Source: Arthrobacter sp. ISL-72 (GTDB lineage: Bacteria > Actinomycetota > Actinomycetes > Actinomycetales > Micrococcaceae). Taken from it: DNA of 64,000 bases. The position numbers were made by a program, and so were the translations under genes. A model generated the notes under the pieces. That model was not told where the DNA came from and did no database searches. It saw nothing but the letters and a program-made list of their open reading frames with translations. The stretch is taken from contig NZ_JAGGPP010000003.1 in assembly GCF_018613755.1 (NCBI RefSeq), positions 1 to 64,000 of the forward strand, in the 5' to 3' direction. Below are positions 52,934 through 60,951 of this stretch, piece after piece. The first letter of the stretch is position 1. The number at the start of each line of letters is the position of its first letter.

Positions 52934-52957
52934 ATGAGCAATGCGATGGCCGGCTAG
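52934..52957 (+). other. Seven-codon leader ORF (MSNAMAG) abutting the next gene
   Basis: ATG 52934 opens a seven-codon frame that ends in TAG at 52955-52957, and the next base starts the ATG of the following gene in the same frame. TAGGGT (52922-52927) lies six bases before ATG 52934, the leaderless pattern, and overlaps the stop of the second hldE. Translation is not proven. Confidence 0.45.
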
Positions 52958-53920
52958 ATGGCACGGAAGGGCCGGGCAGCCGGCAGGAACACGGAACGTT
53001 CGACGCCGGGAGTCGTGGAGGTGCTGAAGGGAACCCGCCCTGACGGACCGGTTGAGGGCGTGTACTACATCGACACCGGGGACTGTCAGCTGATCGCTGA
53101 CCAGGACAATTCCAACGGCTGGCTGCTGCGCATCAACGGCGTGATGAGCTCGCACATCGACCTTGTGGATCCGCTGTTCCTCGACTTTGAGTACATGCGG
53201 TGGATATCCGCGCTGGTGGAATCACGGTGGCCGCGGGAGACCAGGCCCAAGCTCCGGGCCCTGCACTTGGGCGGGGGCGCCTGCTCGCTGGCGCGCTACT
53301 TCCACGCCGCCTATCCGGAGGCCCGCCAGGTGGTGGTGGAGCTGGACGGGAAACTTGCCGAATACGTCCGCGGCTGGTTCGACCTGCCCAAGGCCCCGCT
53401 GCTGCGGCTGCGCGTGGGCGAAGCGCGTGAGGTAACGGAGTCGCTGACGCCGCAGACCCGGGATGTGATCATCCGCGATGTGTTTGCGGGTGCCCTGACG
53501 CCGCGGCCGCTGACCACCGCCGAATTCAACGAGCATGCCCGGCGCGTGCTGGCTCCCGGCGGGGTCTACATTGTGAATTCCGGTGACGCACCGGATCTGA
53601 AGAACGCCCGGGAGGACGCCGCCGGCATCGCGGCCGTTTTCGAGCACACCCTGATCATCGCCGACCCCGCCATGCTCAAGGGCCGGCGCTACGGCAACAT
53701 GGTGATGGCGGGCAGCGACCAGCCGTTCGACCAGGATCCCGGGCTTGCCCGGAGACTCCTGGGCGGCGGCGTCCCTGCCCACATCTGGGATGACGCCAAG
53801 GTGCGTGCCTTTGCCGCCGGTGCAGCCGTCCGGCATGATCCGGCGGCGGATCCTGTGCCCCCGGCGGGGCCTGAACTTTCGGAGCATCCTGAACCGCCGG
53901 AGCCAGGCTCCCCGTCCTAG
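52958..53920 (+). CDS. Spermidine synthase-like methyltransferase-fold protein
   Basis: 320 aa. Rossmann-type SAM/dcSAM fold like polyamine synthases: LHLGGGACSLARYFHAAYP, VVVELDGKLAEYV, REVTESLTPQTRDVIIRDVFAG region. The typical GGGDG and Asp pair of true spermidine synthases is not clear, so the substrate is uncertain. It is predicted soluble. The C-terminal 40 residues are Pro-rich. ATG 52958 directly follows the stop of a seven-codon leader frame. Confidence 0.82.
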   Translation: MARKGRAAGRNTERSTPGVVEVLKGTRPDGPVEGVYYIDTGDCQLIADQDNSNGWLLRINGVMSSHIDLVDPLFLDFEYMRWISALVESRWPRETRPKLRALHLGGGACSLARYFHAAYPEARQVVVELDGKLAEYVRGWFDLPKAPLLRLRVGEAREVTESLTPQTRDVIIRDVFAGALTPRPLTTAEFNEHARRVLAPGGVYIVNSGDAPDLKNAREDAAGIAAVFEHTLIIADPAMLKGRRYGNMVMAGSDQPFDQDPGLARRLLGGGVPAHIWDDAKVRAFAAGAAVRHDPAADPVPPAGPELSEHPEPPEPGSPS

Positions 53921-54064
53921 CCCCCGGCCCTTTCCGCAACACATCCCGCTGCAAAGCACAATGTTGCCTCAAGAATTTGCTGTCGCGGCGGATTTTGCTG
54001 TCCCGGCCCTTCGCGAGCTGTAAGTTGGTGGAAGCTCTCCGCTTTCCCCCAAGACCGGAGGGCG

Positions 54065-54112
54065 GGAGGCCTCCGCGCTTGAGTCTGACTCGCGCGGAGG
54101 CTTCCTTCATTT
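54065..54112 (+). terminator. Hairpin with T-rich tail
   Basis: Arms 54065-54078 and 54092-54105 (14 pairs, one G:U), loop 13 bases, followed by TTCATTT. It lies 145 bp after the spermidine-synthase-like gene and before the convergent LysR gene end at 54133. Confidence 0.75.
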
Positions 54113-54132
54113 GGAGCAGAAGCCGACCCCCG

Positions 54133-55029
54133 TCAGCGCCCGCCCAGAAGGAACTCCCGGTGCTCCACGGTCTGATCCCGCAGTGCCTGCACCACCGCAG
54201 CCACCGCCGGCCGCCGCATGGAATCCGGACGCAGCACCATCCAGTAAGGGAGCCGTTCGGAGAAGGCATCCGGAAGCAGCCGGACCAAATCCTCGTGCAG
54301 GTCGCCCATGAAGCACGGCAGGAAGCCGATGCCAGCCCCGGCACGGGTGGCCTCAACGTGGACAAAGACGTTGGTGGAACTCAGGCCGTCCTTCATCGCC
54401 GGGACCAGCCGACGCGGGGCATCGAGGTCATCCACTTGCAGCATGGAGTCCACGAAATACACCAGCGGATGTTCCGTCAGCTCCTCCACCGTTGCCGGCG
54501 TCCCGTTTTCGGCCAGATAGGCACGGGAGGCGTACATGCCCAGCACGTATTCGCCCAGCTTGAAGGCCTCGGCCCGGTGCACCTGCGGCTCGCCCACCAC
54601 CACTTCAATGTCCAGTCCGGACCGCTGCTGCAGGGCCCGCCGGGTCACGGTCACGATCTCCACGCTGAGTCCGGGATGCTCGCGCCGCAGCCGTGCCACC
54701 GCGGGCGCTGCGACGTAGGCGCTGAAACCGTCGGTGGCCGTCATGCGGACCACCCCGGTGATGGGGTCCGGCGCCCGCCCTGGCTGCCCCAAGCTGCGCA
54801 CCGCCCTTTCCACCTCCTCGGCCACCAGAACTGCCTCCGCGCCTAGGTCGGTCAGTTCCCAGGCGCCGGCGGCACGCGAGAGGACCCGTCCGCCGAGCGT
54901 CTTTTCCAAAGCCGCTATCCGGCGCGAAACAGTGGTGTGGTTCAGTCCCAAGGCCTGCGCCGCCGTCGTGAATTTGGCTGAACGCGAGACGGCCAAAAGG
55001 ACCAGCAGATCATCCGGATTAGCTTCCAT
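54133..55029 (-). CDS. LysR family transcriptional regulator
   Basis: About 298 aa. The N-terminal HTH (FTTAAQALGLNHTTVSRRIAALEKTLGG) is at residues about 18-45, followed by the effector domain (GVVRMTATDGFSAYVAAP). The HTH is quoted in part. I place the start at ATG 55029, where the conserved helix begins; CAGAAT seven bases upstream may be a leaderless -10. It diverges from 3-hydroxybutyrate dehydrogenase across 217 bp and is a candidate regulator of that gene. Confidence 0.9.
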   Translation of the reverse strand: MEANPDDLLVLLAVSRSAKFTTAAQALGLNHTTVSRRIAALEKTLGGRVLSRAAGAWELTDLGAEAVLVAEEVERAVRSLGQPGRAPDPITGVVRMTATDGFSAYVAAPAVARLRREHPGLSVEIVTVTRRALQQRSGLDIEVVVGEPQVHRAEAFKLGEYVLGMYASRAYLAENGTPATVEELTEHPLVYFVDSMLQVDDLDAPRRLVPAMKDGLSSTNVFVHVEATRAGAGIGFLPCFMGDLHEDLVRLLPDAFSERLPYWMVLRPDSMRRPAVAAVVQALRDQTVEHREFLLGGR

Positions 55030-55246
55030 ATCTGCAATTCTGCACACAATGAGTGCCGGGTTGGGCATTGAATCGCAGACTTTCTGCGGTAATACTCATG
55101 TCAGCCCGGGTGGTGCTGTGGGTCACAGTGCGGCGTCGACGTCGACACCGTCCTGAGGACGGACCGGGCTGTCGGGGAGTGCAAAGTCTCGGCGGTGGCA
55201 GCCCTGCGCTGAGCTGCTTGAAATCTTCGAACTGGAAGGCTGGGTT

Positions 55247-55996
55247 ATGGAAAACACGCTCAACGGCCGCAAGGCTTTGGTCACCGGAGGAGCAGGCGGG
55301 ATCGGAGCCGCGAGCGTGCGGGCGCTCGCCGCACGGGGTGCCAAGGTGGTGATCGCGGACGTTGATGAGGCCGCCGCGGCAGCACTTGCCGATGAAGTGG
55401 GCGGAACGGTGTGGACCGTGGACCTGCTAGACGTCGATGCCCTGGCAGCGCTTAGCCTGGACTGCGACATCCTGGTCAACAACGCCGGGATCCAGCGCAT
55501 CAACCCCATTGAGGACTTCGAGCCGGTCGATTTCCGCAAGCTCATCACCCTGATGCTTGAGGCGCCGTTCCTGCTGATACGCGCCGCGCTGCCGCACATG
55601 TATGCGAACAACTTCGGACGGATCATCAACCTCTCCTCGGTGCACGGACTCCGGGCCTCCCCGTTCAAGAGCGCGTACGTTTCCGCCAAGCACGGCCTGG
55701 AAGGGCTCAGCAAGGTGACGGCACTTGAGGGCGGGGAGCATGGCGTCACGTCCAACTGCATCAACCCGGGCTACGTGCGCACGCCCCTGGTGGAGGCGCA
55801 GATCGCGGACCAGGCCAAGGTCCACGGCATTCCCGAGGACGAGGTGCTGGCCAGGATCATGCTCACGGAATCGGCCATCAAACGGCTGGTGGAGCCAGAG
55901 GAAGTTGCCTCGCTGGTGGCCTGGCTCGCCTCGAACGACGCCGGCATGGTCACCGGCGCGAGTTACACCATGGACGGCGGCTGGTCGGCCCGCTAG
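55247..55996 (+). CDS. 3-hydroxybutyrate dehydrogenase
   Basis: 249 aa SDR. TGGAGGIGAA for NAD, LVNNAGIQRINPIEDF, Ser in INLSSVHGLRASPF, and catalytic YVSAKHG; then the family hallmarks NCINPGYVRTPLVE and KVHGIPEDEV. It oxidises (R)-3-hydroxybutyrate to acetoacetate with NAD, feeding ketone-body or PHB breakdown. GGAAGG lies 8 bases before ATG 55247. A hairpin overlaps its stop. Confidence 0.93.
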   Translation: MENTLNGRKALVTGGAGGIGAASVRALAARGAKVVIADVDEAAAAALADEVGGTVWTVDLLDVDALAALSLDCDILVNNAGIQRINPIEDFEPVDFRKLITLMLEAPFLLIRAALPHMYANNFGRIINLSSVHGLRASPFKSAYVSAKHGLEGLSKVTALEGGEHGVTSNCINPGYVRTPLVEAQIADQAKVHGIPEDEVLARIMLTESAIKRLVEPEEVASLVAWLASNDAGMVTGASYTMDGGWSAR

Positions 55997-56022
55997 CCCC
56001 GCCTCCCGATCCAAGGCGGGGC
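55996..56022 (+). terminator. Hairpin at the end of 3-hydroxybutyrate dehydrogenase
   Basis: GCCCCGCC (55996-56003) and GGCGGGGC (56015-56022), beginning at the last base of the stop codon. Confidence 0.6.
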
Positions 56023-56078
56023 CCACCCCCCGCCCCCTCCCGATCCAAGGCGGGGCCCACCCCCCCCGCCCCCTCCCG
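56002..56078. repeat. 34-bp direct repeat
   Basis: A C-rich unit beginning CCTCCCGATCCAAGGCGGGG occurs at 56002 and 56036 with a truncated third start at 56072. Each full unit can form the GGCGGGG hairpin. Confidence 0.7.
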
Positions 56079-56081
56079 GGA

Positions 56082-56144
56082 GAGTTTTTGTCCAGATAAC
56101 GTGCCCAAAAAGCTCTCCAGCCCGCGATATCTGGACAAAAACTC
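56082..56144. repeat. 17-bp inverted repeat, GAGTTTTTGTCCA family (second copy)
   Basis: Perfect arms 56082-56098 and 56128-56144. The right arm with its flank matches the element at 14447 over 23 positions with only two differences (GAGTTTTTGTCCA, NN, TATCGCG). It lies between convergent gene ends (55996 and 56206), a terminator position. Confidence 0.8.
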
Positions 56145-56205
56145 CCACGGTTGGGGGCAGCGTGCGCCGGTTAGTTACAGGTGCCCGTTAGTTCTTAGTA
56201 CCCGC

Positions 56206-56841
56206 TTAGTTCTTGGTGCCCGTCAGGGCCAGGGTGCCGCCGAGGGCGATCATCATTGCCCCGCCCGTGGTGCTGAGCGTGGAGATGCGCTTGGGGGAGC
56301 GGGCAAACCACTGGCGGGCCGTTCCCGCTGCCAGTGCCCAGACGCTGTCCGAGACCAGGGCAATCAGCAGGAACACTGCACCCAGGGCTGCCAGCTGCAG
56401 CGGGATTCCGCCGGCAGAGTACTCCACGAACTGCGGAAGCACGGCAACGAAGAACACCAGAGACTTCGGGTTGGTGGCGCCCACAATGACGCCTTGCCGG
56501 AGGACACGGAAGGCGGAGGCGGAACGCGACGGGTCGGCCGCCGTCGTATTTCTTCCGCGGTGCCTGATCGCCTGGAAACCGAGGAACACGAGGTAGGCGG
56601 CGCCGGCGAATTTCACGATGGTGAAGAGCAGGACCGACTGCGCCAATGCAACACCGACGCCGAGCGCCACCGCTGCGATCTGTGGCACCATCCCCAGCGC
56701 ATTTCCGAGTACGCTCAGCAGCCCGCCCTTGCGGCCCAGGGCGAGACTCCGTCCAATCACGAACAGGACGCTCGGCCCCGGGACGGCAATCAGGACGGCG
56801 GCGGCCACGGCGAAGGCCAGCAGATTACTGAGCGGAACCAT
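56206..56841 (-). CDS. LysE family amino acid exporter
   Basis: 211 aa, about six membrane helices. LysE/RhtB signatures: FAVAAAVLIAVPGPSVLFVIGRSLALG near the N-terminus (quoted only as VPGPSVLFVIGRSLALG) and GATNPKSLVFFVAVLPQFV in the middle. It probably exports amino acids or derivatives such as homoserine lactone. TAAAAT lies five bases before the ATG, consistent with a leaderless mRNA. Confidence 0.92.
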   Translation of the reverse strand: MVPLSNLLAFAVAAAVLIAVPGPSVLFVIGRSLALGRKGGLLSVLGNALGMVPQIAAVALGVGVALAQSVLLFTIVKFAGAAYLVFLGFQAIRHRGRNTTAADPSRSASAFRVLRQGVIVGATNPKSLVFFVAVLPQFVEYSAGGIPLQLAALGAVFLLIALVSDSVWALAAGTARQWFARSPKRISTLSTTGGAMMIALGGTLALTGTKN

Positions 56842-56901
56842 GCCTGATTTTAGCCCCGGGCCCCGTGGTTGGGCCCCCGAACCCTTAGTCCCGCCGAATT
56901 C

Positions 56902-57180
56902 CTAGTCCGGCGTCCTCACCTGACGGTAGTCGTAGTAGACCACTTCGGGTACAAGGTCCGGGTGGGCGTCGGCCGCCGTCCGCAGGCCGAGCGAGGAGCC
57001 GCGGATCACCGCCACCACACCGAGCCGGCGGCCGTTGAAGGGGTCGTCGCCGAGCACAACATCGCCCACCCTGAACGGCACGGCGGCCGTGCGCACTTTC
57101 TCTGCCGCATCGCTTAGCCAGGAGATCAGTCGGCGTCGGTCGCGGGGGAAGGCGGGCCGGGAGGCTGGAAGATCCTTCAT
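56902..57180 (-). CDS. Small conserved hypothetical protein
   Basis: 92 aa. An N-terminal basic helix (RDRRRLISWLSDAAEKVR) is followed by a beta-rich segment (RVGDVVLGDDPFNGRRLGVVAVI) and a C-terminal YYDYRQVRTPD. It resembles a small SH3-like or KOW-like barrel but I cannot name a family. AAAGGAG lies ten bases before ATG 57180. The upstream in-frame region to 57348 has no ribosome site. Confidence 0.68.
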   Translation of the reverse strand: MKDLPASRPAFPRDRRRLISWLSDAAEKVRTAAVPFRVGDVVLGDDPFNGRRLGVVAVIRGSSLGLRTAADAHPDLVPEVVYYDYRQVRTPD

Positions 57181-57328
57181 CAAAACCACTCCTTTGCAGT
57201 GCCAGGACCGGCAAGGACTTGCAGGCGGCCCGGAAGCTGCAATATGGGTCTCAATTCGTCCGGTCTGCGCCTTCCACCAATCTAGAGCCCAAACCCCATG
57301 CGTCGCATGCGTAACATATACCCCTTCT

Positions 57329-57360
57329 GTCCCGCCGGACACTCGCAATTTTTGCGGGAC
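57329..57360 (-). terminator. Hairpin at the end of the amino acid permease gene
   Basis: GTCCCGC (57329-57335) and GCGGGAC (57354-57360), the latter touching the permease stop codon. Weak to moderate stem; an internal CGCAA/TTGCG adds pairing. Confidence 0.5.
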
Positions 57361-58868
57361 TACTTGCTTCGTTCCACCACCGGGATCGCCGCCGTCTCAT
57401 CGACCAGCTGGGCACGGGAGCGGCCGTGCCCGCGGACCCACAGGCGATAGGCCACAACCAGCACGCCCAGCCACACAGCGCCGACGTAGAGGGCGACGCG
57501 GGAGTCTTCGAATGCCCCCAGCACTGCAATGACCAAGGCCATGAATGCAATGGTCAGGATCGATGCGGCGGGCCACCATGGGGACGGGAATTCCGATGCC
57601 GGCAGCCCCTTCCGTGCTATCTCCCGCTTCATTGCCACGTGGGACGCCAGGATCATCACCCATACCCAGACCGTGGCGAAGGTTGCGATCGAGGCGATCA
57701 GCAGGAAGACGTCCTTTGGCATGACGGCGTTCAGGACCACGCCGACCAACAGGACCACTGCCATCATCACCACTGTCATCCACGGCACCCCGTGGCGGGA
57801 GACTTTTCCGAAGCTGGCGGGGGCGTGGCCCTGCTTGGCCAGGCCGAAGAGGATCCGTCCGGCGCCGAAGATGTCGCTGTTGATGGCCGACAGGGCGGCG
57901 GTGATCACCACGGCGTTGAGGATGTGCGGGGCGGCGGGAATGCCGAGGCCGCTGAAGATCTGGACAAACGGGCTGCCGTTGGTGCCCACTTCGTTCCACG
58001 GGAACAGGCTCATCAGGACGGCAAGGGTCAACACGTAAAACAGCAGCACGCGCACGGGCACGGTGTTGACTGCCTTGGGAATGACCTTCTTGGGGTCGGC
58101 CGCTTCACCGGCCGTAACGCCGATGGTTTCGATCCCGCCGAAGGCGAACATCACGACGGCGAACGAGGCCAGGAGCCCTTCGAAGCCGTTGGGGAACATG
58201 CCGCCGTGCTCGACGAGGTTGCCGATGCCCGGCGCCACGGTGGCCCCGCCGGCCTGGAAGCCGAAGATGATGATGGCCGCACCGCCGGCGATCATGGCGA
58301 TGATGGCCACCACCTTGATCAGCGAGAACCAGAATTCGAGCTCTCCGAACACCTTGACGCTGAGCAGGTTCAGCGCGGCCAGGAAGAAGATGATGGCCAG
58401 GACCCAGATCCAGCGCTCTACCTCCGGGAACCAGAACCCCATATAGATGCTGAAGGCCGTGACGTCCGCGATGGCGACGATTGCCATCTCGAACACGTAC
58501 GTCCAGCCGGTGACGAAGCCCGCGAGAGGGCCGAGGTAGCGGCTGGCGTACTGGCCGAAGGAGCCGGAAACGGGATGGCGGACGGCCATCTCGCCGAGGG
58601 CGCGCATCACCATGAACACGGCGGCGCCGCCGATCATGTAGGCGAGGAGGACGGCCGGGCCGGCCTTCTGGATGGCGGAGGCTGAGCCGTAGAAGAGCCC
58701 CGTGCCGATGGCAGAGCCAAGGGCCATGAAGCGGATGTGGCGGACGTTCAATCCGCGGTTCAGGACGGTGTCGACGGCGGTGCCGACGGCGCCGCCGATC
58801 GATCCGGCGGACGTTCCGGCAGGTTTTCCGGCACGGTCCGTCTGAGGTGCTGTTGGGGCTTGTTGCAT
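57360..58868 (-). CDS. Amino acid permease (APC superfamily, AAT family)
   Basis: 502 aa, 12 membrane helices. AAT-family signatures: [60 protein letters not shown] and the [15 protein letters not shown] loop. Related to GabP, ProY, AnsP and histidine permeases. Histidine is possible, since hutU and hutH lie 3 kb downstream, but this is only suggestive. Confidence 0.93.
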   Translation of the reverse strand: MQQAPTAPQTDRAGKPAGTSAGSIGGAVGTAVDTVLNRGLNVRHIRFMALGSAIGTGLFYGSASAIQKAGPAVLLAYMIGGAAVFMVMRALGEMAVRHPVSGSFGQYASRYLGPLAGFVTGWTYVFEMAIVAIADVTAFSIYMGFWFPEVERWIWVLAIIFFLAALNLLSVKVFGELEFWFSLIKVVAIIAMIAGGAAIIIFGFQAGGATVAPGIGNLVEHGGMFPNGFEGLLASFAVVMFAFGGIETIGVTAGEAADPKKVIPKAVNTVPVRVLLFYVLTLAVLMSLFPWNEVGTNGSPFVQIFSGLGIPAAPHILNAVVITAALSAINSDIFGAGRILFGLAKQGHAPASFGKVSRHGVPWMTVVMMAVVLLVGVVLNAVMPKDVFLLIASIATFATVWVWVMILASHVAMKREIARKGLPASEFPSPWWPAASILTIAFMALVIAVLGAFEDSRVALYVGAVWLGVLVVAYRLWVRGHGRSRAQLVDETAAIPVVERSK

Positions 58869-59041
58869 GCGAATACCTTCTCGTCATTGGGAGGGGGATC
58901 GCTATCCAGCAGACCACTTTGGCGCCACGCGTGAGGAGGCTCACGCTGCTTTGGTGTCTTTCATCTCAGACTGTGGCGGTACCGCAGGGTGCTGGCCGGC
59001 CGGGCCCCTCCGTCTGAGTACGTTTAGCACTATTGACGTCA

Positions 59042-59084
59042 TGTAAAACTTTCTTTACTTTGAGCATGTCAGGTTTGTTTTACA
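59042..59084. promoter_or_regulatory. TGTAAAAC inverted repeat before the membrane/XRE operon
   Basis: TGTAAAAC (59042-59049) and GTTTTACA (59077-59084), 27 bases apart, with TTTACTTT between. A good candidate operator for the XRE regulator encoded two genes downstream, since the region is A/T-rich against a GC-rich background. Confidence 0.55.
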
Positions 59085-59103
59085 ACGCAGCCGGGGAGCG
59101 GAT

Positions 59104-59532
59104 ATGCCGTTTGAGGAAAAGAGCGCCTGGATCATGGGAGGGCTCGCCGTTGTGAGCTACGCCGTGTATCTGGCCATCGTTCTGGGATTGTCCGGTTCGA
59201 TGCCCCTCACCGAAGTGCCGTACACCGGACCCCTGCCGTGGACGGTCGGGGGATCGATCGTGGCGTCGATCCTGCTCCATATCGTTGTCCGCGCGTTCTC
59301 TGCGGATGATGCCGGGAGGAAGGATCAGCGGGACCGTGAGATCTACCGTTTCGGCGAGTACGTCGGCCAGTCGTTCCTGGTGATCGGGGGTGTGTCAGCC
59401 CTGGTCATGGCAATGGCAGAGGTGGAGCATTTCTGGATCGCGAACGCCATCTACCTCTCCTTCTTCCTTTCGGCGATCCTGGGCTCCGTTGCGAAGATCA
59501 TTGCCTACCGCAGGGGCTTCCAGCCATGGTGA
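59104..59532 (+). CDS. Four-helix membrane protein, partner of an XRE regulator
   Basis: 142 aa with four membrane helices (about 9-30, 45-62, 82-105, 110-130) and a short charged loop (DDAGRKDQRDREIYRFGEYV). It belongs to a group of small membrane proteins often encoded just before an XRE regulator. Function unknown. GGGGAG lies before ATG 59104. The downstream XRE gene overlaps its end by 7 bases. Confidence 0.75.
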   Translation: MPFEEKSAWIMGGLAVVSYAVYLAIVLGLSGSMPLTEVPYTGPLPWTVGGSIVASILLHIVVRAFSADDAGRKDQRDREIYRFGEYVGQSFLVIGGVSALVMAMAEVEHFWIANAIYLSFFLSAILGSVAKIIAYRRGFQPW

Positions 59533-59759
59533 AGCCTACGCGCGTCACCAACTCGATCCGCCGCCTCCGGTTTGAACGGGGCGAAATGACCCAAGCCGAA
59601 CTCGCGGAGCGGACCGGCGTCACCCGCCAGACCATCATCGCCATCGAACAAGGCCGCTACTCGCCGTCCCTGGAGATGGCATTCCAGATTGCCCACGTCC
59701 TGGGCGTGCCGCTCGATGACGTGTTCCAGTACCCCGGCAGTGAAGAAGGAGCATCATGA
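59526..59759 (+). CDS. XRE family helix-turn-helix regulator
   Basis: 77 aa, one Cro/CI-type HTH (IRRLRFERGEMTQAELAERTG, then QTIIAIEQGRYSPSLEMAFQIA). No other domain. It overlaps the membrane protein gene upstream (7 bases) and the oxidoreductase gene downstream (4 bases), so all three are co-translated. It likely binds the TGTAAAAC repeat upstream. Confidence 0.92.
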   Translation: MVKPTRVTNSIRRLRFERGEMTQAELAERTGVTRQTIIAIEQGRYSPSLEMAFQIAHVLGVPLDDVFQYPGSEEGAS

Positions 59760-60727
59760 AAGCGGTCATGCAGGATGTTTATGGTTCCGCGGATGTACTG
59801 GAACTGCGGGACATTCCCCGGCCCGTGCCCGGCGACGGCGAGGTGCTCATCCGGGTCCGCGCCGCCGGCGTGGAGCAGGGAGTCTGGCACCTCATGACGG
59901 GGCGGCCGTACCTCATCAGGCTGTTCGGCTTCGGCCTGACCAGGCCCAAAGTGCACGTCCGGGGCCGCGAGGTGGCCGGTGTCGTGGAAGCTGTGGGGGC
60001 GAACGTGTCCCGCTTCCAGCCCGGTGACGAGGTGTTCGGTACCTGCGATGGATCCTTTGCGGAGTTTGCCTGTGCCAAGGAGGGCAAAGTGGCGCGGAAA
60101 CCTCGAGCGGCCACCTTTGAGGAAGCCTCGGCCGCACCGATTTCAGGCGTGACGGCGCTCCAGGGCCTTCGGGATGCCGGCAAGGTGCGACCTGGCCAGA
60201 AGGTGCTGGTGATCGGTGCCGGCGGAGGAGTCGGGACCTACGCCGTGCAGCTGGCGAAGGCCTTCGGAGCGGAAGTCACCGGCGTCTGCAGCAGCGGCAA
60301 GGTGGAGCTGGTCCGCCGGCTAGGCGCGGACCACGTGATCGACTACGCCGTGGAGGACTTTGCCCGGCAGGGAGTGTTCTACGACGTCATCCTGGATACT
60401 GCCGGCAACCGCCCGCTGTCGGTCATGCGCCGGGCGCTCGCGCCCACGGGCAGGCTGGTGATCGTGGGCGGTGAAGCCGGCGGAAAGCTGACCGGCGGTT
60501 TTGAGCGCTCACTCGGTGCGCCGCTGGCTTCCCTGTTCTCCGGCCGGAAATTCACAGGGCTCGTCTCCACGGAAAATCATCAGGATCTGGAGGCCCTCGC
60601 AGGCCTGATCGACGCCGGGAGCGTGACCCCCGCCGTCGACCGGGTCTTCCCGCTGGCCGAAGTCCCGGCAGCGATCGCCTACATGCGTGCGGGGCGGGCG
60701 CAGGGCAAGGTTGTTATCAGGATCTGA
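59756..60727 (+). CDS. NAD(P)-dependent quinone oxidoreductase-type MDR
   Basis: 323 aa zinc-independent medium-chain dehydrogenase. VRGREVAGVVEAVGANVSRFQPGDEVFG, NAD(P) site VIGAGGGVGTYAVQLAKAFGAEV and the end VFPLAEVPAAIAYMRAGRAQGKVVI fit quinone reductase-like MDRs (these are quoted as short parts of longer conserved blocks). It lacks the zinc-binding Cys cluster of alcohol dehydrogenases. ATG overlaps the XRE stop by 4 bases. Confidence 0.9.
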   Translation: MKAVMQDVYGSADVLELRDIPRPVPGDGEVLIRVRAAGVEQGVWHLMTGRPYLIRLFGFGLTRPKVHVRGREVAGVVEAVGANVSRFQPGDEVFGTCDGSFAEFACAKEGKVARKPRAATFEEASAAPISGVTALQGLRDAGKVRPGQKVLVIGAGGGVGTYAVQLAKAFGAEVTGVCSSGKVELVRRLGADHVIDYAVEDFARQGVFYDVILDTAGNRPLSVMRRALAPTGRLVIVGGEAGGKLTGGFERSLGAPLASLFSGRKFTGLVSTENHQDLEALAGLIDAGSVTPAVDRVFPLAEVPAAIAYMRAGRAQGKVVIRI

Positions 60728-60823
60728 CTGCTTGCCGGCTTTCCATGCCGTTTAAGCCTCCGCAAGCTGCCGGACCGCCGGCTCTCGTCTGTCCGCCTAA
60801 CGCAGCTCCAAGGGGCTATGTCT

Positions 60824-60903
60824 GGTATACCGTACAGTAGTGTGCTTCGATTGCCTCCCGATGTCCCTATCAGGGCTCACGCTTAAGTACGGGATACCGG
60901 ACA
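60824..60903 (+). promoter_or_regulatory. Repeated 13-bp boxes upstream of the IclR gene
   Basis: GGTATACCGTACA at 60824-60836 and GGGATACCGGACA at 60891-60903 differ at two of 13 positions. They lie in front of the IclR gene at 60952 and are candidates for its autoregulatory operators. Confidence 0.5.
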
Positions 60904-60951
60904 CTTTCGGAACACCAGGCCGGGGGCCGGCTAGCGAACTATGGAGGACAC

